Positions 22,412-33,347 of a DNA stretch of 64,000 nucleotides are shown one piece after another (position 1 is the stretch's first letter; every line of letters starts with the position of its first letter). Below the pieces are notes generated by a model. It did not search any database and was not told where the DNA came from. It saw nothing but the letters and a program-made list of their open reading frames with translations. The DNA is from Chlamydoabsidia padenii. Lineage: Eukaryota; Mucoromycota; Mucoromycetes; Mucorales; Cunninghamellaceae. The stretch spans positions 2,300,501-2,364,500 of the forward strand of contig JAIWND010000001.1 in assembly GCA_025330725.1 (NCBI GenBank), given 5' to 3'. The position numbers and the translations under genes are program-made.

Positions 22412-24838
22412 ATGATGAAAGGTATAAAGGGTGTTGTAAGTATAATAACAGTCTCATAGTATCAAGGTAATGTTACTCTAATTTTATGAATCCTACTTGT
22501 TTTTTAGCTCACTCGGAAAAACTCGTCCCCTGATACCTCTTTGGAATATAATGGCCTCTTTACAAAACCGAAACTCAAGTCCAAACATGTAGATCCTGCT
22601 TGCTCTGTATATGAACCTCTTCACCCAACTCAAATTGACACAAAACCTTCTAGTCCTCTTCCAACAAACGATACCAAACTCAAGTCTAAAAAGTCAAAGA
22701 AACGAAAGAAGCAACAACAGAAACAGGAACAACTTGAACTTGATATCAGCAACACTAATAACTTGGTAAGAAAAGAATGGTGGCGGGGGGGAGACATAAG
22801 AGAAAGGTATTAATGGGTTGACTCTTCTCATAACGAATGAACTAGGTTGTCCATCCCGATTCTCCACCACCACCTACTTGCACAAGAAGGGCTTCCACCA
22901 CTATAACAACAGCAGTAGGAGCACCCACCACTACCACCACTACCACACCCACTACCACCACCACAGCAACAAAATCACATAAATCACATCCTGGTATATT
23001 ATCAAGCACCATACGTCATGATTTTGGACTCCATATGAAACCCACCATGAATAAATTAAAAGCGACAATCACACCCAAGGATCCTATTATTCCTATAGGC
23101 AAATCCACTCGTAGAAGAAAGTCTTCTCGATTTCATATTGATGTACAAAACTATCAAGAATTGGAGAAATACCCTGGATTTAATGGTAAGCTAAAAAAAA
23201 AAAAAAAAGAGGCTATAATGAATATGATTGGATACTTAGACTTTTATGGGGGTTGATGTATATCATTTATAGAGGTGCCTGTATCACAACATCAAGAACT
23301 CTTCTCTCGGAAACTCGCTCAATGCACGGTGCTTTTTGATTTTGGTGATCCCAACTCAAATCTAAAGGGCAAAGAAATTAAACGACAGGCATTACAACAA
23401 GTATTAGAATACGTTGCTACTAATCGAGGTGTTATCACCGATTCGATCTATCCCAAGGCAATCAAACTGGTAATATGATTTAAACCCCTCTCCCATTTGA
23501 CGTTGGATCTTTCTTTTTTTGTACTAACCACTTGTAATAGTTTGCTGTCAATTTGTTCCGAACTATTCCGCCACCATTGAACCCTGTCAACACAGAAGCT
23601 TATGAAGAAGATGAAGAAGAACCGGTGTTTGAATCTGCTTGGCCACATTTGCAATTGGTGTATGAATTCTTCTTGCGGTTTGTGGAATCCCCGGATTTTA
23701 ATGTATCCAAGGCGAAAAACTATATTGATGAACACTTTATCTTGCAGGTAATGCATGAAAAGAGGTAGGAGGTGATGGTTAACTGACGATCTGTTCTTTT
23801 TTTTTTGTGGTTCTAGTTATTGGATCTCTTTGATAGCGAAGATCCAAGGGAACGGGACTTTCTCAAAACAACTCTCCATCGTATCTATGGCAAGTTTATT
23901 GGTCTTCGTGCGTTTATTAGGAAATCCATCAACAATATCTTTTATCAATTCATATATGAAACGGAACAATTCAATGGGGTGGCGGAATTATTGGAAATTC
24001 TCGGAAGGTAACTAAAAAGCATTGCGGGAATAAACACATAACTAACACTCACTTGTCTTTTCTACCTACCTAGTATTATCAATGGATTTGCACTGCCATT
24101 GAAGGACGAACATCGGACCTTCTTATTCAAGGTGTTGATCCCATTACACAAACCCTCTTCTCTTGGTATCTACTACTCTCAACTGCTGTATTGTGTCCTC
24201 CAGTTTTTAGAAAAAGACCCTTCCTTCACCAAAGACGTCATCTTACTCTTGCTCAAGTATTGGCCCAAGGTAAACAGCCCAAAGGAAGTCATGTTTTTAA
24301 ATGAAGTGGAGGAAATCCTGGATGTCACCGACTCTGCGGCCTTTACTGACTTTATGATCCCTCTCTTCCGGCGCTTGGCTCGATGTATTGGTAGCGATCA
24401 CTTTCAAGTGGCAGAACGGACATTGTTGTTTTGGAACAATGATTACTTTATCAGCCTGGTCAATGAGAACTTTGATACTCTTTTACCAATCATGTATCCT
24501 GTCTTGTATGAAAACTCGATATCACATTGGAATAGGTAGGAAAGAGAAAAAGAGTATAGGCGAATTTATCATTTATTCATACTTTTTTTTTTTCATATTT
24601 TAATCTAGAACGATCCATGGATTGATTTACAATGCATTAAAACTATGCATGGAAATGAATGCTGATTTGTATGAAAAATGCGCCGAAAATTACACGAAAA
24701 AACGACAAATGTAAGTGTAGATGGGATGATCAGGGATGAACTCCTAACCCGTTTATGTATCTTTTTAGAAAACAAAATCCTCAGGATCAACAAGACGAAT
24801 TATGGAAGAAATTGGCAACAATGGCAATAAAAGGATGA
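22412..24838 (+). CDS. RTS1: PP2A regulatory subunit B56 (B')
   Basis: Substrate-selecting B56 subunit of protein phosphatase 2A. Nine exons: 22412-22435, 22508-22765, 22846-23185, 23273-23469, 23541-23747, 23817-24007, 24074-24535, 24609-24710, 24769-24838; 616 residues. The opening MMKGIKG resembles the MMRGFKQ start of yeast Rts1, supporting the 24-bp first exon. Residues 9-205 are low complexity (Lys, Gln, Pro and Thr-rich). The HEAT-like B56 domain runs from about residue 208 to the end, with [45 protein letters not shown] and [18 protein letters not shown] possible extra intron lies in the 3' UTR (24853-24917). Confidence 0.94.
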
Positions 24839-25444
24839 TACACATCAAATCGGTAAGAGAAAGAACATCATCCTATTAAGGCAGATCACTTACCTCTTTT
24901 ATATATATTACTTTTAGGTCCTCTACTCGGAAGATCATCCATTTCTCTTACTGTTATAATATAGCCAGTGTATTAGTCCTCCCTCTCTCTTTCTCTTTAC
25001 CCTTATACCCCACTTTAATCTCCTACTCAATAAAAATATACATGCCTACATAGATCTAAACATTATTTGTCTTACTCCCATCATATGAACAATTAAAAGG
25101 TGGGGAAATGGTAAATCTAATCCAGTGACAGGATCACGTGTAGTATCCATCCACCCATCAGGGCGACACCCTTGTCATGCCCCCCCCCCCCACAGTCCAA
25201 ATGGTTCATCTCACCCCCCCTGTCATTTTAGGATTGGCCCTTTTTACTCGGTGTCGCAGAATTACAAATCCCGACTGACCATCACACAAAAATTTTCTTT
25301 TTATTAACCCCACCCCTTGTTTTTTTTTACATCCTTCTTCTTTTTCCCCCAACACAATCTTTATATAATGTAAGTAACGTGATGGAATGATACATGTTGT
25401 ACTTAGTATTATTGTTTGTTTTTTTTTGTTGCTCTACTCTATAG
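24839..25444. other. Intergenic and porin 5' leader
   Basis: RTS1 3' UTR with a candidate intron, then C-rich DNA (C10 at 25181-25190), a TTACAAATCCCGAC element, and a probable leader intron of the porin gene (GTAAGT near 25371 to TATAG at 25444). No other gene. Confidence 0.5.
25262..25275 (-). promoter_or_regulatory. TTACAAATCCCGAC element (site 9)
   Basis: About 170 bp upstream of the porin ATG and about 100 bp upstream of its probable leader intron. Confidence 0.35.
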
Positions 25445-26633
25445 ATGTCTGTCCCAGGTAAGGAAGTTAAGTACACGCGCTTTGACTCGCATACTAATCT
25501 GGTTTTTTTATTTTATCTAGTTGCTTTCAACGATATCGGTAAATCTGCCAAGGATCTTTTGTCCAAGGACTACCCCATTGGTGGTGTCAAGCTCGAAGTC
25601 AAGACCACTGCTCCTAATGGTGTGGTAAGTATGGGAATGACTTGATAACAGTTCTGTTTTTTAAACATGTCTCTCTTTTTTTTAAAAAAATGATTATAGA
25701 CTTTCAAGGTGAATGGCCACCGTGATAACAAGACTGGTATCATCATTGGTGATCTTGAAACCAAGTATGCTGACAAGGTCAATGGTATCTCCTTCACTGA
25801 AGCCTGGACCACCTCTAACCACCTCAACGGCAAGATTGAACTTGAAAACAACTTGGCCAGTAAGTACTACAAAATAGTAATAATAACAATCACATCATCC
25901 TTCATAATTATTGTCTAACTTTTATCCTTTATTTTTATCATTGTAGAGGGACTCAAGCTTGAATTGTTGACTTCTCTTCTTCCCGCTGCCAATGAAAAGA
26001 CCGCCAAGGTCAATGCTACTTACAAGAAACCCAATGTCCACACTGTTGCCACTCTTGATGTGTTCAAGGTAAGTGATCATGATATGATCTTTGAATAGAA
26101 AGTAACTCAATCTCTTTTTGATAGACCAACTTTAGCGTCAACTCTGTTGTGGGTCAACAAGGTTTCCTCGTTGGTGGTGAAGTGGCTTACAATGTGCTTG
26201 ATGGAAAGGTAAAGAAGAAGAAACAAAGAGTGAAAGAGTGTACTGATATGGGATGTATATACAGATCAGCCGTTATAATGCTGCTGCCGGATTCAACACC
26301 GCTGAATACTCCATTGCTGTCCATGCCACCAACAACTTGAATGTGTTTGCTGCCTCTTACTACCACCGTGTGACTTCTGATTTGGAAGCTTCCGGTAAGG
26401 CTGCTTGGGATTCCAAGGGTAGCAATGCTGTTGCTCTTGAAGTCGGTGCCAAGCTCAAGTTGGATAGCTCTGCTTTCGTCAAGGGTAAGATCTCCAACTC
26501 TGGTGTCCTCGGTGTTGCTTACACCCAAGCTCTCCGTCCTGGTGTCAAGGTCAACCTCGGTGCTGCTATTGATACTACCCGTTTGAACGAAAATGCTCAC
26601 AAGATTGGTCTCTCCTTCACTTTGGAAAACTAG
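25445..26633 (+). CDS. POR1: Mitochondrial outer-membrane porin (VDAC)
   Basis: Voltage-dependent anion channel, a 19-strand beta barrel passing metabolites across the mitochondrial outer membrane. Six coding exons: 25445-25457, 25521-25624, 25700-25859, 25947-26068, 26125-26208, 26265-26633; 283 residues, the canonical VDAC length. The N-terminal helix segment FNDIGKSAKDLLSKDYP, the strand pair around LEVKTTAPNGVTFKV, and the C-terminal signature region (LGVAYTQALRPGVKVNLGAAID) are visible. The first coding exon has only 13 bases, and a GTAAGT...TATAG pair immediately upstream suggests a leader intron ending at the A of the ATG. Codon use is strongly biased (GGT, GCT, AAG), fitting high expression. 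Confidence 0.95.
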
Positions 26634-27261
26634 ATTAATGATGATATTGTAAAAAAAAAAAAAAAAAAGGGGGGAAGGCTTCTCTTTTTTTTTGTATAAA
26701 AAATTACTAGATCATTTAGTCTTTTGTTTTGTTATCCCTATTATTTTTCTTATTCTACACACACGATGATAATAAAACCTACTTTTATTTTTGCAATGTT
26801 GTTGTTTAGATTTGCCACAAGGGAACAAGGTGTGTTATTTATGGTCTTGGGATAAAGTTGTCTTGGAATGGAAGGTGTTCTGTTTTTGCTCAAGATCGGC
26901 ATGAGGTTGACTGTGAATACAAACCAATGCCTATGGCACTTGAAATAAAACAAGGGTATCCTTCTTTTACTTGTTGGAGGACACAAGGACGCCGAGATTC
27001 ATGCAAACGTGATATACGGGGTTTCAATGTTAATATCCCGATGTGCTCTCATGAACAAAGTTCCACATTACTATAAAAGTTCATTCCATGAAGAGACTTG
27101 ATTGTATATATTATTCATTTCACACCCTGATACATTTCGACTTTGACATTTTTTTTTTTTTTTTGAAAAGGCTGTTTATTTCGGGGATTAAAAAGTGTTG
27201 ATACAAGAGGAGAGGGGTATAAATACTATAATTTATTATTATCTAATCTATAAAGGAAAAG
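26634..27261. other. Intergenic between convergent genes
   Basis: Shared 3' flanks of the porin and PEX11 genes with A and T tracts. Open frames on both strands at 26750-27076 show no domain features. Confidence 0.5.
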
Positions 27262-28013
27262 CTACTTGGTACACCAGTGCTTGTATCCTGCCAGACAGCC
27301 ACTGAAGAACCCTGACCATGCTTGAATGCCAGGGGTAGGTTTCCAAATATCGCATGCTGTATATATATATATATATATAAAAACAAGTCAGTCATGTCAT
27401 ATCATCACTATTAAATAACCCCCTTACCACAAAATAGAGCATCCATAACAAGTTTTACACAAGACAGTTGTGTCAAAAAGAGCTTTTTCTGTTGCAAAGA
27501 CATGATAGTTGATTTGAGATCGATGCAGATATTAAGAAACCAGCAATACATGGCCAATCGTTCCGCTTTTTTCCCAATCCCAGGACCCACCACACCTAGT
27601 TTGTAAAAACAAAAAAGATCATCCGCTACACGATTCCCCAACACAATGTAGCTGGTTGTTTGTGATAGTAGAGTATCGATCCATTTACCCACTCGTAATA
27701 GTTTCCGTGTTTGTGACAGGTGACTGACCATGGCCGACCATCGTTTTGCATCCACCCATTGATGAAAAAGTAATACCTTGAAGCTGTATTGAATAATTTT
27801 CATCATCTTGTCTCGTCCCTCCAAGTCTGAGAGGCATCGTTGGATGGTTGTCAGTAGGATCATTGTCGATTCCTTAGTGATTGGTCGAGATTGTCCAGTT
27901 GATAGGCTGTCTTGGCGAATCGGGTCTTGATTATGATCGGGTGGTAGAGAAGGTGGTGGTGAAGATATAGGTGAAGGTAAAAGAGGCTGATGCTTTGGTA
28001 AGTTTATGGGCAT
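27262..28013 (-). CDS. PEX11: Peroxisomal membrane protein PEX11
   Basis: Peroxisome elongation and division factor. Two exons: 28013-27428 and 27356-27262; 226 residues, close to yeast Pex11. Residues 1-50 are Pro/Ser-rich. The PEX11 core follows: GRDKMMKIIQYSFKVLLF, SQTRKLLRVGKWID, DDLFCFYKLGVVG, and a hydrophobic C-terminal part, DALFCGACDIWKP. The start is the first true ATG of the frame; the frame stays open about 20 bp upstream but only with non-ATG codons. The family membrane-bending amphipathic helix would lie near residues 55-75 (inferred from family knowledge). Confidence 0.88.
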
Positions 28014-28148
28014 TGCAAATGGATTATTAAACAAAAGAGAGAGAGAGAGAGAGAGGAGGGTAAAAAAAGTAGTTTTTATTTCTAAGCGTAAATGGTCGGA
28101 TATTGAAATTGATAATACATGCTAGTTCCAGTGCCAAAGTAAGAGAGT

Positions 28149-30791
28149 TCAATCCATCTATTATCATAGTATCAAGTAGTTAGTACCCATTTTAGTTACT
28201 CTATTATCCTTTTTTTTTTGTGTCTGTGTGTGTGCATGTTTTACCTTTGCAGATGAATAGATTCTTCTGATCATCCAGTATGCACTGAAAAAGCCTAGGG
28301 AACCAGTGGAGAGTCCCGTGAATACACACCCCAGTAGTAACCGGACAATATAAATCACACCTCCATAAAAGCCGTCAATATTGGTTTTGGTCATGTAGTA
28401 AGTCAATCCATATCTATAGATATAAACATGGTTAGTAAAAAAGATATCATTCTACATATACCATAGTTTCCACTCACGCAAATATATATATTGACGATGA
28501 AGCGCCAATCATAAAAGACATCCACCACCAGTGATAATCCTACAAATATAATATCAGATACCATGTTACATACTTCATCCTATACTTACTTCATTGCATA
28601 GCTGGAAAAAGATAAGAATGACAGATGCTTGAGATGTTGTGATAGCCATTACTAAGCATGCCAGCACCGAATGAGGAATAGAGATATAGAGTTCACCGTG
28701 CCATGATGACTTTAGCAATTCGTTAAGATCAATAAATATCATTGCAAAAGGTAAGACACCACCCACGAGGATACTATGTAACAGATGGAATCCTATTAGC
28801 ACTTTCCCCACACAAAAGCGATTTATTTCTCCCCCGCCTTACCTAATGTTGTATTGTTGGTACCATCGTTTGTTTGGAATAAGTCTGGGCATTTGTGTTG
28901 TTCGCACAGGATTGTCAATTTGTTCTTTTCGATTTCCAATAAATCCACCAAGAAGGGTCAGGGGAAAAACTAGTACTAACCACAATAAAAGCAATGATAC
29001 CCAACCACGGAAAGAGATCGCCAAGGATGAGTTTGCAGACCAAGCAAAAAAGCTTTGAGTAAAAAGACCCAAAGCAATGAACCCAGGAAGCATGAGTGAG
29101 GTCTAATCATTAGAATAAATATTAGTATGAGAGAGAGAGAGCTTCCTTTTGATCACACCCCAACTTACCAAAACAGCATTAAAAGTCCATGACTTGCCAC
29201 GAAAGACTTTGTATATTCTTGAGCTCCAGTACCCAGCGATGCCACTTTATTAAGAGGAATATCAGTAATAGATCATTTCAATGTAGAGTCATGTGACCAA
29301 CTTACCATGATGGGACATAAAGTTTGATAAAGAGTGAGACCAACGATCCAGGTTTAGTGGGATGAACCCAACCTTTGTATACAGACACTAGACAAGATGA
29401 ATAATAATAAAAAAAGTGAGGTTAACGTGGGCTGCCAATACATCATCCCGTTAGTGTATATACTTACTAACAATAGCCATCAAGATCAAGAAAAGTTGCA
29501 AACCAGTGCCAACAAGAGGAGCCAATAATCCACCATAGATAGGTCGACGGAATACATCACGATGTACAAGTCTCCATCCAATCACATCTTCAAAGTCATC
29601 GTGAAACTAACATGAAGTGTTCCGTTAGTGCCATGGTAGCCGTTGTCAAGTTGGTACTTACTTCATCATGTGACACTGACACATCCTTTTTTAGTGTTTT
29701 CACCATAATGACGCTGGCAACCACGGATAGTAACAAGATCATGATAGCCATGTTGATGGAAGCAATAAAGTAAGTGTCGGGATTAGAAGGAATTAAAAAC
29801 ATGTCCCAAGGATTATTAGGTCGAGATGTTTGTATGTGTTTCCATTTGACAGCATAAGTGAATGTTACACTAGACTTGCGTTCCGTCACTTGTTGCATTT
29901 CGTGGTCGATCGTTTTCCTTTGACACTCGCCCGATTTTATTCTATTCACCATTATAAACCTGTTAGTCTTCATCGATTGTGTATATATATAAGGGTAAAG
30001 GGGGGGGAGAGAGTGACTTACGATTCAGGGTAGACTTCAAATCCAATGATATCGATTTCAAGAGGGTCATCATCGTGTGTTGAATATAGTATATTGAAGG
30101 TAACATGATTGTTAATAAAAGTGTTTCCATCCTATTTCCATATTAAGAGACAATCAAAGTATTAGGATCCATTTATAATTTATAGAATCAAGGTACTTAC
30201 GATTACTTGACCAAGAGGGAAACCAACACGATAAACAAGTGTACTGATTTCATTAGTATACGACGCCGTGGCTCCTGGAATATCATCCAACCACCTATCA
30301 AGGGAAAAAAAAAAGATGTTAGTATTCAGTATATATTTTCTTCATTGACTTACCATTCCACTTGATAGTTGTTTTGAATCAGTTCCTTGCCCAACATGGC
30401 ATCAGACACAGTCCAAGGTTGAGTACAAAGAATGGCACATTCGATGTTTTCCAGAGCGGTGATCTATGTAAAAGTGTGAGCAGATGATACAAGAGAGTAA
30501 AAACATGTCTTTCCGTACCTTGTAGTCACTTTTCACAGGACGATCGCCAGTGATATCCTGATCAATAGCCAGCCAACTACGTTCCAGTGATCGTTCATGC
30601 CAGTTCTCTTGAGTGTAAGGAGGACAGATGAAGGGTAATGAGGCATATGTATACGGGAGTTGAGTTTGTTGTGAGAATATTTTCGTGTATAACAGAGGGA
30701 TGGTTTGTCCTTTTTTCCAAGATCTAGCTTGCACTAGACATATAAAGGAGATGAATATAAAAAGGAATGACAAGGCATATCGGGTCGTCAT
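28149..30791 (-). CDS. Transmembrane 9 superfamily protein (nonaspanin)
   Basis: Golgi/endosomal nine-span membrane protein of the TM9SF/EMP70 family. Thirteen exons, 5' to 3': 30791-30519, 30463-30354, 30294-30201, 30131-30022, 29959-29662, 29606-29468, 29387-29306, 29244-29169, 29102-28843, 28773-28590, 28539-28478, 28413-28245, 28157-28149; 621 residues. Signal peptide about residues 1-22, a lumenal domain to about 260, then nine hydrophobic spans. Family marks: FHDDFEDVIGWRLVHRDVFR, AGYWSSRIYK, RWYQQYNIRSILVGGVLPF and the C-terminal RRIYSSAKMD with a KxD-type Golgi-retention end. The last coding exon is 9 bp (Met-Asp-stop). Closest to the TM9SF1/3 side by its ending, which I state with caution. 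Confidence 0.92.
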
Positions 30792-30897
30792 GAGAGAGGC
30801 CCACTGGTTGTGAAGGGGAGGATGTTAAAAATGAAGGATGGAAAAGAGAGGTTGAAAAGGGGAAGAAGAAAAAAAAAAAAAAAGTTGATAAAGACTA

Positions 30898-30911
30898 GCG
30901 GGGTTTGTAAT
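30898..30911 (+). promoter_or_regulatory. GCGGGGTTTGTAAT element (site 10)
   Basis: Variant of the element, 107 bp upstream of the TM9SF ATG, reading opposite to the gene. Confidence 0.35.
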
Positions 30912-31236
30912 TAAGATCGCTATTTATATACCATTTGCAAGATATTGATGAAATATATATTTCATAAAGGAATCTCTAGTTTGGGAATTATTCCATCACT
31001 GTAATAGAGTTTGCTATTTAAAAAAGATTACATTTCACTTTGCCCGTGTACTTGGGCAAAAAGATCTATCAAGTAAATGCCCTACCACTGTGAAGATCCT
31101 TTCTATTCGATGTCGTACATGAGTAAGATGGTGATAATTTATGTCAGTTTTTTTTTTTATACTTGGTCCATTGTGGGATTCAGCATGAACAAGTCTTTGC
31201 TATACTTTTACACTCGGATCGACATTAGGTTCTGAA

Positions 31237-31250
31237 TCGGGGTTTGAAAT
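31237..31250 (+). promoter_or_regulatory. TCGGGGTTTGAAAT element (site 11)
   Basis: 73 bp upstream of the TXNDC17 ATG. Confidence 0.4.
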
Positions 31251-31322
31251 AAACACGCAAAGCGACCCTGCTGAGAATTTTTTTTTGTTATTTCCCTTTC
31301 CTTCCCTCCAACATTAATAATC

Positions 31323-31766
31323 ATGGTCCAATTTATTCGAGTCTCCACCGAAGACTTTGATACTCAAGTGGAAAAAGTTATTCAAAATGAACAAAACAAG
31401 GTGTTTGTGTTATTCTTTGGTACTGAAATGGATGAAACGAATGAATCTTGGTGTCCCGATTGTGTGATTGCTGATCCTTTGATTCGCAAGTCTTTACTCA
31501 CTGTGCCTAATGCTGTGCTTATTGAAGCTCCTGTGGGTAGTCGTGACCAATGGAAAGGCAACACTTCTCACCCTTACCGTGTCAAGTTTGGTGTCCCTGC
31601 TCTTCCTACCCTTTATCATTGGTCCAAGGTAAGTAAAAGTGAAAAGAAACATGTGTGGGGGGGTTTACTCATCAGGCTCTTCTTAATATAGGCCGGACCT
31701 GGTGCTAGCTTGGTGGAAGAAGAAGCTGCTGATATCAACAAATTGAATGCCTTTGTACAAAACTAG
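31323..31766 (+). CDS. Thioredoxin-like protein TXNDC17 (TRP14 family)
   Basis: Small cytosolic disulfide reductase. Two exons: 31323-31628 and 31692-31766; 126 residues, the usual size. The active-site WCPDC motif, specific for this family rather than WCGPC thioredoxins, sits near residues 43-47 after FVLFFGTEMDETNES. The cis-proline region PALPTLYHW follows. Mammalian relatives reduce cystine and dynein light chain; the fungal substrate is unknown. It shares a 531-bp divergent promoter with the TM9SF gene and converges with the cytochrome c synthase gene. Confidence 0.92.
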
Positions 31767-32037
31767 ATGGTAGTAATAGTACTAGTTGTACTTGTATAAT
31801 AAATAAAACCATCCTTTATCTTTTATGATAAATATATTTTAAAACAACAAGATTTTATTGTGATAGTTGGTAATAAATAGTAATAACAGTAATCTAAATG
31901 AGTTGTGTGTGTGTGTGGGGGGGAGATGGATTTAGAGGAATCAAATGTGTCTATGTAGTATGAATGAGTACAAGGAGAGAAGGGTTGGTGTATAAATGCA
32001 TTATGTAAGAAAAAAAAGGGGGGGGGGAAAGAAGGGT

Positions 32038-32920
32038 TTAAGAAGAGGAGGCAAAGAATTGATCCCATTTAGACTTGACACCTTCTTTGAATCTGGCCAT
32101 GATGGTTTGTGCATCATCCAAGGCAGGCCGGACATCCAAATGGAAAACAGGTACACCAGGTGTTTCTTCAGGAGCTTCATAGTAATCAATCACATATCGA
32201 CGTTCTTGACCACAATGATTAACATACCAATCATGACGATCAAATGGTTTAGGTGCACTATCATAGATGAATGGAATTATTATTACCCTTTTATATCCCT
32301 TTATATATACTTATACTTACCCAAAGAGAGAATGCCATTTGGCTTTCGGTGAGATATCTTGAGGTCTACCTTGGAATCGAGTCAAATAAGGATCTTCGTT
32401 ACATTCACTATACGTAAAAAGAGAATTAATCACCCTATTCCCTTGACCCTCTTTATTAATCTTACCAGTTAAATTTAGATTCCCACTTGAGTACTTCGTT
32501 CCAAGCTTCTTCGTTCAAAAAGTTATGAATATCCACCATGGTTTCGATTTCCTCTTCAGGTGTTTCCCAGCCTTTACGTCGTAGAGCATTATAAAATTGT
32601 TGGGGACTAGGGTATTCCCACTTGGCGTCGGTATCCTTTGCTTTTGGAATAGAGCTAATCACACGTTCAGTAGGAAGGTCAACCACTTGATCATGTTGAC
32701 GTTGTTGAGTGAGATTAGGCATCATGTTTAATTCATTCAACTTGTCAGTCACTGGTGTATTGGTGTTGTTGTCAGCATGCATGGGGCAACCTGGTGGTGG
32801 TGATGGTGGTGATTTATGATCCACTGGGCAACCTGACTTGATGGGTGGAGGTGCTTGTTTGGCTTCAGGATCATGCATAGGACAACCTGGAGGTGGTGAA
32901 GGCATTGGTGAAGGGGACAT
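32038..32920 (-). CDS. CYC3: Holocytochrome c synthase (cytochrome c haem lyase)
   Basis: Attaches haem to apocytochrome c in the mitochondrial intermembrane space. Three exons: 32920-32466, 32407-32321, 32257-32038; 253 residues. Three Cys-Pro haem-regulatory-type motifs stand near the N-terminus (GCPMH, GCPVD, GCPMH). The catalytic domain follows: [38 protein letters not shown], and near the C-terminus [23 protein letters not shown] and [11 protein letters not shown]. These match animal and yeast enzymes in order and spacing. No cleavable presequence is seen, as usual for the family. Confidence 0.94.
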
Positions 32921-33347
32921 GGTAGTGTCAGTAATGTAAGAATGTTGAGAAGGAAAGAAGGAAAAAAAAAAACACTCAGCAAATGGAGGGAAAAATTGTC
33001 ACCCCTGTTACTCTTGATTGGTCGACAATTACAACGCCGACAATGCGGGCAGGGTCCCCCTACACTACGAGATATCATCGCATTACTTTTATGAGTTTGT
33101 ACAAAGTCGACAAAAAGAGGCGTATACCTATTGATGGTTTTCAAATAAACATAGTATTAGATAGACGATTAGTACCAATGTGTATATGCGTGCTTGTTCT
33201 ATTACAGATAGAACCATGGAATACACTTGATTCCCGATTCCTATTTAACAAAATGATAGTAATCCTGCATCAGTAGTTAAAACGAAAATGACATTTTTAT
33301 TGACAATGATACATAATACTAATCTATAATATAAACTAAATAGATGA
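32921..33347. other. Intergenic
   Basis: No supported gene. A 97-codon plus-strand frame (32983-33276) has no domain and overlaps the promoter of the cytochrome c synthase gene. Confidence 0.5.

Larger units (their letters stand above)
30792..31322. other. Divergent promoter between TM9SF and TXNDC17 genes
   Basis: Two recurring elements, one near each gene (30898-30911 and 31237-31250). A TATATAAATAG-like box for the minus gene lies at about 30922-30932. No gene. Confidence 0.5.

Noticed and set aside
28014..28034. Upstream extension of PEX11 beginning FNNPFA
   Set aside because: The frame is open but has no ATG there; the first true ATG is at 28013.
32983..33276. 97-codon frame in the gap upstream of the cytochrome c synthase gene
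   Set aside because: No recognisable features, poor start context and no leader tract like those of real genes here.
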